A DNA stretch of 64,000 bases from Eubacteriales bacterium (GTDB taxonomy: Bacteria; Bacillota; Clostridia; Lachnospirales; Lachnospiraceae), in NCBI GenBank assembly GCA_030533405.1, contig JAUNJF010000010.1, positions 35,433-99,432 of the forward strand. Direction: 5' to 3'. The position numbers were made by a program, and so were the translations under genes. Within the stretch, counting starts at the first letter, position 1. The number at the start of each line of letters is the position of its first letter. The notes beneath the pieces were generated by a model. That model worked only from the letters and a program-made list of their open reading frames with translations, searched no databases and was not told the DNA's origin. Positions 53,296 through 62,555 of this stretch are shown here, in pieces.

Positions 53296-53814
53296 TTAGC
53301 ATGTTTCTGGTTCTGGATACTCCTCGCCCATGGTATCTACTGTCATAGAGGCGATTTTTTGCTCTGTAAGTGGCTTGTCATAATAATCTGTTTCGACACA
53401 TGCAATTTTATCAACAATATCTAATCCCTCTGTTACTTTACCGAATGCAGCATATTGTCCGTCTAAATGTGGACTTGTTTTGTGCATGATAAAAATCTGA
53501 GATCCTGCTGAATCTGGCATCATGGAACGAGCCATAGAAAGCACACCTGGTGTATGTTTTAAGTCGTTTTTGAAACCGTTCATTGCAAATTCACCTTTGA
53601 TGCTATATCCTGGACCGCCCATTCCCGTTCCTTCTGGACAACCACCCTGAATCATGAATCCCTTGATAACACGGTGGAAAATTAAGCCGTCATAATAGCC
53701 TTTTTTTACCAAAGAGATAAAATTATTTACTGTGTTTGGAGCGATATCTGGATAAAGCTCTGCTTTCATTACATCACCATTTTCCATGGTAATTGTTACA
53801 ATTGGGTTTGCCAT
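53296..53814 (-). CDS. Cyclophilin-type peptidyl-prolyl cis-trans isomerase
   Basis: The 172-aa cytoplasmic protein has the cyclophilin core: FHRVIKGFMIQGG, GSQIFIMH and LDGQYAAFGKV. It speeds prolyl isomerisation in protein folding. The ATG at 53812-53814 is preceded by AGAAAGGAAATTTG; the longer frame has no ribosome binding site and would add a Cys-rich extension. Confidence 0.94.
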   Translation of the reverse strand: MANPIVTITMENGDVMKAELYPDIAPNTVNNFISLVKKGYYDGLIFHRVIKGFMIQGGCPEGTGMGGPGYSIKGEFAMNGFKNDLKHTPGVLSMARSMMPDSAGSQIFIMHKTSPHLDGQYAAFGKVTEGLDIVDKIACVETDYYDKPLTEQKIASMTVDTMGEEYPEPETC

Positions 53815-54246
53815 AATCAAATTTCCTTTCTTCTCATAGAATAGGGCTATTTTATCATTTTGAAATGAACTTTGCAAATTGAGAAAAGTTCCTTCACAAA
53901 AATTACAGAAAGTACATAGAAATTTCATAAATGACAAAGAAATTACATGCAATTTTTATGAAATATTCAAAATATTTCATAATTGATTCATTGATATTAT
54001 TTCTAAATTCGTTAAAATATAAAAAACGACGGATGAAGGTAGGGGAGAGATGTGAAAAAAACATAGAAAATAGGTCATATAATTTGGACTTTTTGCATAA
54101 TTATTGCTTGCGAAAAAATGAGGAATCCACTATAATAATACTAAGTATGTTTAACGTATGTTGGGAAGGCGTTAGACGATGTTCTAAGAGGATAATAAAG
54201 ATTATCGGATTATGGATAGATTCTACATTTGGAAGGAGTATTGTGT
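53815..54246. other. Intergenic region between divergent genes
   Basis: These 432 bases hold a perfect 12-bp dyad with a three-base centre at 53956-53982 (TTATGAAATATT and its inverse) and the promoter at 54108-54136. A 109-codon frame across the region lacks a ribosome binding site and coding-like composition. Confidence 0.6.
54108..54136 (+). promoter_or_regulatory. Promoter for the kinase/FHA operon
   Basis: TTGCGA at 54108-54113 and a perfect TATAAT at 54131-54136 are separated by 17 bases. Initiation near 54143 leaves a leader of about 100 bases. Confidence 0.65.
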
Positions 54247-55749
54247 ATGAAGAAAATTAGCTTAAGAGTAAGAAGTTTTGAGCAGGAACGCTTTTTGACT
54301 TATAACATCGATAATGACTCTGGATTAGATGAAGAGGTTTTGGATTTTATTGAAGAAGAGGAACCAAAAGGAATTGTACCTGTTATTTATGAAGAGGGAG
54401 ACGAGTATGATACATTCTCTTATAATATTACAGACAAGATTCATTTGAGTGATTTATCACTTCAAGAGATTAATGCAGAGATGGCTTTGAATATTATACA
54501 TAGCTTATTGTTGGCGTTGATTGATATGTCGGAGTATAGAATTCCATTGTCATATCTTGTGTTGAATCGTAACTATATTTATGTTGATTCGGATTATAAT
54601 ATTGAGTTTATTTGTATTCCTTTAGAGGACATGCAGGAGAACATGGACATCAATGTATTCCTTAGAGGATTCTTAGCAAATATCCGATATGATTTATCAG
54701 AGGATTGTCAGTATGTTGCGAAGTTACTTACATATGTGAATAATACAGCAATGTTTAATATGCGAAATATGGTAACATTGATTGAAGAATTGATGGACGA
54801 TATGAACGTAGAGATTAAAGTAGATGATTCTAATGAGATTTATGTAGACTATCAGGAAGTGGAAGAAGAGGAAGCTGCTACAACAGAGGAAACAGTAGAG
54901 GAAGATTCTGTTGCCGATATGGATATCAGTGCTGATTTTGAAACACCAAAGGCTACAGAAGATGTATTTACAATGGAAGAGTCTGAAGAAGTCTTCGAGG
55001 AGCCACAGGAAGAGGTTTCTGATAGCATAGAGGAAGCAGATGCTACTGATGATGTAGCAGAAAAAGAGTCAGAGTCTGAGGAAGAGCAGCAGCCTGAGGA
55101 AACGGTTACTGATGAAGAAAAGACAGCAAAGAAAACAACATTTAAGACAAAAGAGGCGGCAGGTGTAACGGGTGTTGTATTAGAGGATGATTTTGACCAG
55201 TTCCTTGCGCAAAAAGAGCATGAGAATCATATTGCTCAGTTTGAAGAAAGTGGAATTAAGATTAAGAAGAGTGTAAAGGTCAATCGTGCAGATGTGATGA
55301 AGAGTGCGCATGATGAAGAAAAGCCAGTTGAGGAAGATATTGAAGAAAAGGAAGAAGTAACTGCTGTAGAAGAGGAAGTGGAAGTAGATACTTCAATCCT
55401 TACACAGTCTCCTGAGATGACAGGCATTTTGAATGATCCGTTGGCACCAAAGGCAAATCCTTATTTGGTTCGTACCAATACAGAGGAGAGAATTATGATT
55501 ACCAAGCAGAATTTTATGATTGGTAAGGCTACTATGGGTGTGGATTATACAATAAGAGGTAATGGTGCAATCAGTCGTAAGCATGCCGTGATTATTTGTA
55601 AAGATGGAATTTATTATATTAAAGACAATAAGTCAACAAATCACACATATGTGAATAATAAGCAAGTAGGAGACGGACAGAACGAATTATTGCCACATGA
55701 CTGTAAGATTGTGCTAGGAGATGAGGAGTTTACATTTAAGTTAAGATAA
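54247..55749 (+). CDS. DUF6382-like/FHA domain phosphothreonine reader
   Basis: The 500-aa protein has an N-terminal globular domain (residues about 1-185) of the DUF6382 type seen with FHA domains in Lachnospiraceae, a very acidic disordered middle (about 195-400), and a C-terminal FHA domain (about 412-500). The FHA has the binding residues MIGKA, ISRKH and NKSTNHTYVNN, so it should bind phosphothreonine. It is the first gene of the operon with the phosphatase and kinase. No membrane segment is present. RBS GGAAGGAGTATTGTGT. Confidence 0.85.
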   Translation: MKKISLRVRSFEQERFLTYNIDNDSGLDEEVLDFIEEEEPKGIVPVIYEEGDEYDTFSYNITDKIHLSDLSLQEINAEMALNIIHSLLLALIDMSEYRIPLSYLVLNRNYIYVDSDYNIEFICIPLEDMQENMDINVFLRGFLANIRYDLSEDCQYVAKLLTYVNNTAMFNMRNMVTLIEELMDDMNVEIKVDDSNEIYVDYQEVEEEEAATTEETVEEDSVADMDISADFETPKATEDVFTMEESEEVFEEPQEEVSDSIEEADATDDVAEKESESEEEQQPEETVTDEEKTAKKTTFKTKEAAGVTGVVLEDDFDQFLAQKEHENHIAQFEESGIKIKKSVKVNRADVMKSAHDEEKPVEEDIEEKEEVTAVEEEVEVDTSILTQSPEMTGILNDPLAPKANPYLVRTNTEERIMITKQNFMIGKATMGVDYTIRGNGAISRKHAVIICKDGIYYIKDNKSTNHTYVNNKQVGDGQNELLPHDCKIVLGDEEFTFKLR

Positions 55750-55763
55750 TTCATCTGTGTTTT

Positions 55764-55797
55764 AATCGGGTTCTGTGAAGGACCCGATTTTGCATTT
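55764..55797 (+). terminator. Weak terminator or attenuator between reader and phosphatase
   Basis: AATCGGGT (55764-55771) pairs with ACCCGATT (55782-55789), followed by TTGCATTT. The T-run is weak, so partial read-through is likely. Confidence 0.5.
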
Positions 55798-55842
55798 AGG
55801 CTAGTTAGATTGCAGATTATGAAGGAAGTTGAGGAGATAGAT

Positions 55843-56616
55843 ATGGAAGTCATTGTATCGTATTGTACCGATGCGGGTAATCGAAAAAAAACAAATCAGG
55901 ATTCCTTGTCAGTTAAAGTTGTAAATTCTCCCAAAGGAAAAATTGTTTTCGCAGTGGTTTGCGATGGAATGGGAGGATTGGCACACGGAGAAATGGCTAG
56001 TAGAGAAGTGGTCATGGCATTCGTTGAATGGTTTGAGGTGGAATTCGCGAGATTGGTAGCACAGGATATGGTATCGGAGGATACGGTGCACGATCAATGG
56101 CAGGAAGTCATTGTTAGGACGAATGAATCTCTTGGAGAGTATGCCAATCGTGAAGGTACCATGATGGGAAGTACAGTTTCTGTACTGTTGCTTTATCAGG
56201 AAGAATATTATATTTGTCATGTTGGGGATAGCAGAATATATCGCATTAATGAGAAGACAAAACAATTGACAAATGATCAAACCTTGGTTGCCTGGGAAGT
56301 TGAAATGGGGAAGCTTACAGAGGAAGAGGCAAAGGTGGATCCTAGAAGGAGTGTGTTGTTGCAATGTGTGGGGGCATCTGAAGAGGTACGTCCACAGTAT
56401 GAAAGAGGTAAAATTACAGGGAATACGACGTTTGTATTATCTTCTGATGGATTTGTTCATAAGATTACAAAAGAAGAATTGCAAGATATGTTTTCACCAG
56501 AACGAATTCAGGACAAACAGCATTTAACTCAGATATGTGAGACTGCAGTGGATATTGTAATGGAACGTGGTGAGTTGGATAATGTTACTGTAGTAGCAAT
56601 TGCGTTGAAGAAATAG
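55843..56616 (+). CDS. PP2C-family Ser/Thr protein phosphatase
   Basis: The 257-aa protein has the PP2C metal motifs in order: RKKTNQDSL, VCDGMGGLAHG, VGDSRIYRI, SSDGF and DNVTVVAI. It would remove phosphate placed by the kinase encoded 36 bases downstream. The ATG at 55843 with GAGGAGATAG upstream is preferred to a longer frame. It lacks a membrane segment. Confidence 0.94.
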   Translation: MEVIVSYCTDAGNRKKTNQDSLSVKVVNSPKGKIVFAVVCDGMGGLAHGEMASREVVMAFVEWFEVEFARLVAQDMVSEDTVHDQWQEVIVRTNESLGEYANREGTMMGSTVSVLLLYQEEYYICHVGDSRIYRINEKTKQLTNDQTLVAWEVEMGKLTEEEAKVDPRRSVLLQCVGASEEVRPQYERGKITGNTTFVLSSDGFVHKITKEELQDMFSPERIQDKQHLTQICETAVDIVMERGELDNVTVVAIALKK

Positions 56617-56652
56617 ATGATAATTCCGTGAGGAAAACTAGGAGGTATGCAG

Positions 56653-58689
56653 ATGTCAAGAGTGGGCACTGTTATAGGCGGGAAATACGAAATATTGAAG
56701 AAGATTGGCCAGGGCGGAATGTCAATTGTCTATGTTGCTATGGATATCAGATTGAACAAACAGTGGGCGGTCAAAGAGATTAAGAAGAGCAAAAAACAGG
56801 ATACTGAAACTTTGTTGCGAAGTCTTCAGATGGAAGCGAATATTTTGAAAAAAGTAGATCATCCTGTATTGCCAAGAATTGTAGATATTATTCATTATGA
56901 TGGAACAATCTTTGTAGTGATGGATTATATTGAAGGAAGAACTTTGAATGAAGTGCTGAAAAAAGAGGGGGCACAGCCACAGGAAAAGGTGCTCGAGTGG
57001 GCAAAGGAGCTTTGTAGTGCGTTAGATTACTTACATTCTATGAATCCACCAATTATTTATCGTGACATGAAGCCATCTAATATCATGTTAAAACCAAACG
57101 GTAAGGTGAAATTGATTGATTTTGGTACGGCGAAAGAATACGATGAAGAGAGTCTCGCAGATACAACTGCTTTGGGAACAAAGGGATATGCAGCCCCAGA
57201 ACAATTTGGAGATTCCAATGGAAAAGGAATACACAGAACAGATGCGAGAACAGATATTTATAGTTTGGGAGCATCTTTATACCATATTATTACAGGTAAA
57301 AATCCGTGTGAACCACCATATATGATTACTCCAATTCGATATTGGGATCCAACATTATCGAGTGGGTTGGAAAAGATTTTATTAAAATGTACAAAATCAA
57401 ATCCGGAAGAGAGATATCAAAACTGTACAGAGTTGATGTATGCGTTAGAGCATTATGAAGAGATGGATGATGCATTTAAAAAGCAAAGTCTAAAGCGTAT
57501 GCGAAGCTTTCTGGTTAGTGCTGCACTCACAATTTGTTGCGCGGTTGTTTCGGTTGTAGGTTATATCGGGGATAAGAAGGAAACGAGAACGAATTATCAG
57601 AATTTGATGAATGAGGGCTATACATATACAGTGCAAGGGAAATATGAGGAAGCTTCACAGACTTATATAGAAGCGATTACACAGGTGGATAGTCGTAAAA
57701 ATACAGCATACCTTGAATTGTTGAACCTCTATATTAATTACATGAATGATCCAGAAAAGGGATTGAATCGTGTAACCTATTATATTGAACAGGGAACAGG
57801 CAATATTGATAAGGATCAGACGGTCATTTTGAATGTTGCCATGGATTATTTTGATATTTTAAAGGATTACAAAACAAGTGCATATTATTTTAATTTATTA
57901 GACGAAAAGGAACATCCAGAGGCGAAGTACTATAGCACAATCGCATTGGCGATGGGTGAGTTAAATGTTGATTATGCAGAGTTGTTGGAAAATTTGGAAG
58001 CGTTTGAACGATTAAATGATGAGCTTCCGATTTCAGTTAACAAGTTTATGAACTATCGATTGCTCTGTGTGGTGTATTCAAGAAATTTGAAGCAGATTGA
58101 ACAGGCGTCAGACAATTTGGTACGTGTAGCGACAAAAGGATGTGATTTGTTAGAGGAATACAATGATTATAGTGTGAAGGCAGAGTATTATACATTGTAT
58201 CATCAATATATGGCATCCGCTTATGAGGTATTAGGAAACAAGGCGTTAGAAAATCAGACGGGAAAAGAAAATGAATACTTTGAACAGGCGTTGGATTGTT
58301 GTGACTTTATTTTGGGCATGGTGTCTGATGATGATGATGAAACGGTTTCCAGTATTTCAGATATAAAACTTCGTGAGGCAAAGTATTGCCAAAAGGCGAA
58401 TATTTATGAAGCAATGGGAAAATACGAAGAGGCGTGTGAGATTTATGAACAGGCTGAGATGGAGTATGAATATAGTAGCGCAGATTTGTATACGGGGCAT
58501 TTATCATTGTTATGCAGAATGCAGGAGAACAAGACATCAGATGTAGAAAACTGGGATTATGAGACGCTTTTTACGGTATATCAAGAAGGTTTAAAGGTAT
58601 CGAATATTAAAAATGATTATCGTTGGAAACAATTGACACAAAAATTATCTCCACTATTTAAGAAAAAGGGAGGGAAGTCCGATGTATAG
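56653..58689 (+). CDS. Membrane Ser/Thr protein kinase with TPR-like C-terminal region
   Basis: The 678-aa protein has a kinase domain (residues about 10-270): IGQGGMSIVYVA, catalytic Lys in WAVKEI, IYRDMKPSNIM, IDFGTAKE and TKGYAAPEQFG. One membrane helix lies at about 285-305. The 370-residue C-terminal part has helical TPR-like repeats (YTVQGKYEEASQTYIEAI, YEAMGKYEEACEIYEQA), not the PASTA repeats of PrkC/PknB. It is expected to sense through this region. The ATG at 56653 lies seven bases after AGGAGG. It overlaps the next gene by eight bases. Confidence 0.93.
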   Translation: MSRVGTVIGGKYEILKKIGQGGMSIVYVAMDIRLNKQWAVKEIKKSKKQDTETLLRSLQMEANILKKVDHPVLPRIVDIIHYDGTIFVVMDYIEGRTLNEVLKKEGAQPQEKVLEWAKELCSALDYLHSMNPPIIYRDMKPSNIMLKPNGKVKLIDFGTAKEYDEESLADTTALGTKGYAAPEQFGDSNGKGIHRTDARTDIYSLGASLYHIITGKNPCEPPYMITPIRYWDPTLSSGLEKILLKCTKSNPEERYQNCTELMYALEHYEEMDDAFKKQSLKRMRSFLVSAALTICCAVVSVVGYIGDKKETRTNYQNLMNEGYTYTVQGKYEEASQTYIEAITQVDSRKNTAYLELLNLYINYMNDPEKGLNRVTYYIEQGTGNIDKDQTVILNVAMDYFDILKDYKTSAYYFNLLDEKEHPEAKYYSTIALAMGELNVDYAELLENLEAFERLNDELPISVNKFMNYRLLCVVYSRNLKQIEQASDNLVRVATKGCDLLEEYNDYSVKAEYYTLYHQYMASAYEVLGNKALENQTGKENEYFEQALDCCDFILGMVSDDDDETVSSISDIKLREAKYCQKANIYEAMGKYEEACEIYEQAEMEYEYSSADLYTGHLSLLCRMQENKTSDVENWDYETLFTVYQEGLKVSNIKNDYRWKQLTQKLSPLFKKKGGKSDV

Positions 58690-59353
58690 AATGATGTTTA
58701 TAATTGGATTGATATTATGCATTCTCTTCTTTTTTCTAAGCTTGTATATTTTTTGGAAAAATGGAATTGCCAAAATTATTGGCGACATGACAGGTGTAAA
58801 TGCCAAAAGGGCGATGACCCGTATGAAAAAGGAAAGGGAAGAAAAGAGAGCATTACAAAAAAATGTTACACCAAAAGAAATAGATTTGAATACAGCACGT
58901 TTGTTAGAAGAGATGACGTATAAGGAAGAAAATGAAAGTCTGAAGACAAAACAACCTGTATTAGAAACAACAGAAAAGAATGCAGAAAGTAGCAAAAAAA
59001 GAATAAGTGGATTCTTTGAAGAAGAAGAAGACATGATGGTGTTAGGCGGAAGAAATGACAAACGTGTTTCTGCTGGTGATGAAGAAGTAAAGGCAGAAGA
59101 ACATGCGGAAAGCCTGGATGAACCAGAAACAGGTGTTTTATCATCCGATGCGTACCAGATACTTTTGGGAGACGTGGAACAGACAACGTTGTTATCAGAA
59201 GATGCAACAGATGTGTTAACAGAAGAACAAACTATGATTTTACAAGAGGAAGAGGGAACTGAGATTTTAACACAGGAAGAAACCGAGATTTTGCTACAGG
59301 AAGAAACTACAATCTTAGAACAGGAGGGAGAAACGGATGTTTTATTCAAATAA
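58682..59353 (+). CDS. Membrane protein with seven T-x-x-L repeats (candidate phosphoscaffold)
   Basis: The 223-aa protein has one N-terminal membrane helix (residues about 5-27) followed by a basic stretch, a charged coiled region, and an acidic tail. In residues 168-223, seven motifs (TTLL, TDVL, TMIL, TEIL, TEIL, TTIL, TDVL) recur every 8 or 9 residues at Thr168, 176, 184, 193, 201, 209 and 218. Thr with Leu or Ile at +3 and acidic residues before it suit FHA recognition after phosphorylation. The positive-inside rule puts the tail in the cytoplasm. Function is inferred. Confidence 0.75.
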   Translation: MYRMMFIIGLILCILFFFLSLYIFWKNGIAKIIGDMTGVNAKRAMTRMKKEREEKRALQKNVTPKEIDLNTARLLEEMTYKEENESLKTKQPVLETTEKNAESSKKRISGFFEEEEDMMVLGGRNDKRVSAGDEEVKAEEHAESLDEPETGVLSSDAYQILLGDVEQTTLLSEDATDVLTEEQTMILQEEEGTEILTQEETEILLQEETTILEQEGETDVLFK

Positions 59354-62300
59354 TAAGAGAAAAAGAATATTTGCGCTTGTTATGACGTGTTTACTATTTG
59401 TAAATCTCCTGTGGGGATATGGAGGAGACACAGTTGTGTTTGCAAGCGAGGAGGTAGCAACCACTGAGAATGAGATCAAAGGAGTCGAGGAACTTATAGA
59501 TCCTGAAGAATCAGTTTCGCAGGAAGTGGCCACAAGTGAAGAAGTGACAACAGAAGCGTGTGTAAGCACTACAGAGGTTGAAATTAGTGCTACAGAACAA
59601 AAGTCAACACATGTAGTTCGCAAAGAGAAAGCAAGCAAAACAAAAATTAAGAAAACTTTGAAGTCTTCAATTAAGAAGGAAACAATTACAAAAAGTGGAG
59701 AGTCACAGGATTCTACGCAGGAAGAAAAAGAGGAAGAGGGAAAACCAGCGATAAAGCTTCAATATGAAAGCGGAAGTGAGTCACCTAAAAAAACAAAAGA
59801 AGTCTGGAAGGAAGGACAGAATCCTGTTATGGTATATTATTTCCATAACAGTGCAAAGTTATCTGTTGGCGTAAAAGGGGATGACTATCAAAAAGCTAAG
59901 ATTCATATTGGTACAAGCGTGGACGGAAATGAGATGGCGTGGACAACACATGCGTTGGCTGAGAAAGAAACCTCCATTGCACAGACATTTGCTGAAGAAG
60001 GAAAGTATGAGGTGTCTGTTTGGATTGAAAAGGAAGATGGAAGTGTTGTTGGTAAGAACGAAAAGACGGGACAGATAGATGCTTCCAATTCATTTCGATT
60101 TGTCATTGACAAGGTTGCCCCTGTCTTAGCTTTGAATGGTGTATCTGATGGACAGGTAAGTAAGGACTATGTGACATTTTCACTGTCTGTGAATGAACGT
60201 TATCATGATTATGAGCAATATCAGTTATTTGTCACCAGACGTACTGTGGATGGTATTCATGATGAGGAAGTTATGGTATTTCAGGAAAATGAGTGGATGA
60301 AGACGGAAAATGGACTTGAAAACACCGTTTCTTTTTCAGAAGAAGGTAATTATGAAATTGAATTTGTTGGTAGTGATATGGCTGGTAATAAGGCGGCTAC
60401 CCAAAAACTTAAGTTTGTAATTGACGGAACTGCTCCAGAGATTACAGGTGTTGTATATTCGGATGACAGAGGATTTATCTCTCCTAAATATGAGAGTATA
60501 TTCAGTAATCAGTATATTTTGGTGGAAATGAGCATTAAGGACAATGTATCAGAAGTGGATCCGAAAAATGTCTATGTTACAATAGGTGATGATACGAAAA
60601 AGAAATACACTGCGAAAAAAGTGCTTGGTGATGTGTATAGTGTTTTAATTCCGACGGATTTAAAGTTGTCAGAGTTCAAGGATAAGATTACAATTTGGGC
60701 AAAGGATGCTTCTGGTAATCAGTCTACATTTACTTCTTTGAATTTGATTTTTAATACGAGCAGACCATCTGTCGTTATGAAAAGTGATCGAAAGATTAAA
60801 AAGTGGACAAAGAAAAATATCACATTTGAAACAACGATTACAGATGAGAAGTCAGGGTTAAAAGAAATTATTTATACTGTTAATGATGAAGAAGTGAAAA
60901 AGGTTCAATTTTCTGATTTTAAAACAACCTACAGTTATGATGTGGTTGCGAAAGATAATGCAGAAGAGGTACAAGGCTACAAGGTTTGTGTAGAAGCAGT
61001 TAATAACTGTGGTAATCGGACCGTTGTAAAGAAGACAGTGTATATTGATAAAGAAAAGCCAATTGTTCAATTATCAGGTGTGAAGAATGGTGAACATTAC
61101 AATAAGAGTCCGACGATTGTTACCAATGTATCGGATGTTTCCTATAAAGATACCAATACAGTATATATGGTGAAGTGTGTACAAAATGGTGTCAGTAAAA
61201 AGATCGCACTTGCAGATTTTCATTCCAAGGATTATGAAGACACCTGTACGAGAGCGATTACACAGGAAGGAAAATACGAAATATATGCGATTACAACTGA
61301 CGGTGCCGGTAATCGCACGGAGTCAAATAAATTAGAATTTGTAGTAGATTTTAGTGCACCGCAATTATCGATAACAGGTGTAGAAGATGGGACAGTAAGT
61401 GCTTCATCGGTGGATTTAACATTTTCGTGTGATGAATCATTTTATGATACGAATGATGTGAGAATTGAAGTGAATAGAAAATTGGACGGGAAAACGATTT
61501 CAGAGCAAATTGATGCGTTGCCGAAAAATCAAAAGAATGCCTCTGTAAGCCAAACATTTTCAAAAGATGGTGTTTACGAAGTGAGTATGTCTGCAAAAGA
61601 CCGCGCTGGAAATGTCTCAGAGACAAAAAAGGTGACATTTTCGATTGATCAGACAAAACCGATTGTCAGCATTAGGGGAACGGATAACTATCAACTGTGG
61701 GATGAATCTCCTACATTAGAATTTGTAGTAGAGGAGTCATTTTATAATGATGATACAGTCAAAATTAGTGGAACCAAAACAGATATCGATGGAAATGTCG
61801 AGGATGTAGAGTTGCCGCGTTTTGTGAGTACAGGAATTGTAAGTAGTTTGGCGAAGACCTTTGTAGATGAGGGAATTTATGATCTTGTATTATCTGCAAA
61901 GGATAAAGCTGGAAATCAGGCTAGTAATGAAATTCACTTTACAGTGGACCATACAAAACCAATGATTAACGGTGTGAAAACGTTAGATGGTGGATATTAT
62001 CAGGAGTTCCAGTTGGCTGAGTCATTAGATGGAATGTTCAAGGATTTGACGGTTATTTCATATCGTATGTTATTAAATGGTATTGAATATGATGGTGTCA
62101 GCCCTGTGACTGATGAAGGAAAATATACGCTCGAGCTTGAGGTATCAGATGAATTGGGACATATAGCAAATGAAATGATTGAATTTATTGTGGACCGTAC
62201 GGCTCCGAAGGTTATTTTCTCAGGAGTAAAGGATGGGGAATTTGTAAAAGAACCAGGAACTGTTGAAATCGCATTGATGGATGAACAGGACGAAATTACA

Positions 62301-62555
62301 GAGGTCCGATTGAATGGCGTTGCCTGTGATACAGGCGTTCGTTCTATTTCTTATACAGATTATGGCACATATCAAATCGAAGTAGATTGTATTGATAAGG
62401 CGGGAAATGTTGCGACAAGAAGTATACAGTTCGAGTATAAGAATCCGATTGTGAAAATGATTTTGATTTGTTGTCTGGCAATGATAATCGTTGCTGGATG
62501 CGGATGGCTTTGTTTCAAGGCATGGAAGAAAAATGGAAAGGTGAGTGCGTCATGA
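59337..62555 (+). CDS. Large Ig-like repeat surface protein with C-terminal membrane anchor
   Basis: The 1072-aa protein has a signal peptide (residues about 1-37), a Thr/Glu-rich and Lys-rich linker (about 40-145), and at least six related Ig-like units of about 90 residues. Units open with VIDKVAPVL, VIDGTAPEI, VVDFSAPQL, SIDQTKPIV, TVDHTKPMI or IVDRTAPKV. A membrane helix lies at about 1038-1060 with a short basic tail; no LPxTG motif is present. It overlaps the repeat-protein gene by 17 bases, tying it to the kinase module. It could be the exported signal-sensing or adhesive component. Confidence 0.82.
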   Translation: MFYSNNKRKRIFALVMTCLLFVNLLWGYGGDTVVFASEEVATTENEIKGVEELIDPEESVSQEVATSEEVTTEACVSTTEVEISATEQKSTHVVRKEKASKTKIKKTLKSSIKKETITKSGESQDSTQEEKEEEGKPAIKLQYESGSESPKKTKEVWKEGQNPVMVYYFHNSAKLSVGVKGDDYQKAKIHIGTSVDGNEMAWTTHALAEKETSIAQTFAEEGKYEVSVWIEKEDGSVVGKNEKTGQIDASNSFRFVIDKVAPVLALNGVSDGQVSKDYVTFSLSVNERYHDYEQYQLFVTRRTVDGIHDEEVMVFQENEWMKTENGLENTVSFSEEGNYEIEFVGSDMAGNKAATQKLKFVIDGTAPEITGVVYSDDRGFISPKYESIFSNQYILVEMSIKDNVSEVDPKNVYVTIGDDTKKKYTAKKVLGDVYSVLIPTDLKLSEFKDKITIWAKDASGNQSTFTSLNLIFNTSRPSVVMKSDRKIKKWTKKNITFETTITDEKSGLKEIIYTVNDEEVKKVQFSDFKTTYSYDVVAKDNAEEVQGYKVCVEAVNNCGNRTVVKKTVYIDKEKPIVQLSGVKNGEHYNKSPTIVTNVSDVSYKDTNTVYMVKCVQNGVSKKIALADFHSKDYEDTCTRAITQEGKYEIYAITTDGAGNRTESNKLEFVVDFSAPQLSITGVEDGTVSASSVDLTFSCDESFYDTNDVRIEVNRKLDGKTISEQIDALPKNQKNASVSQTFSKDGVYEVSMSAKDRAGNVSETKKVTFSIDQTKPIVSIRGTDNYQLWDESPTLEFVVEESFYNDDTVKISGTKTDIDGNVEDVELPRFVSTGIVSSLAKTFVDEGIYDLVLSAKDKAGNQASNEIHFTVDHTKPMINGVKTLDGGYYQEFQLAESLDGMFKDLTVISYRMLLNGIEYDGVSPVTDEGKYTLELEVSDELGHIANEMIEFIVDRTAPKVIFSGVKDGEFVKEPGTVEIALMDEQDEITEVRLNGVACDTGVRSISYTDYGTYQIEVDCIDKAGNVATRSIQFEYKNPIVKMILICCLAMIIVAGCGWLCFKAWKKNGKVSAS

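Noticed and set aside
53931-54260. 109-codon open frame upstream of the FHA gene
   Set aside because: It has no ribosome binding site, runs through the palindrome and the promoter, and has an AT-driven composition rich in Ile, Lys and Asn without domain-like features.
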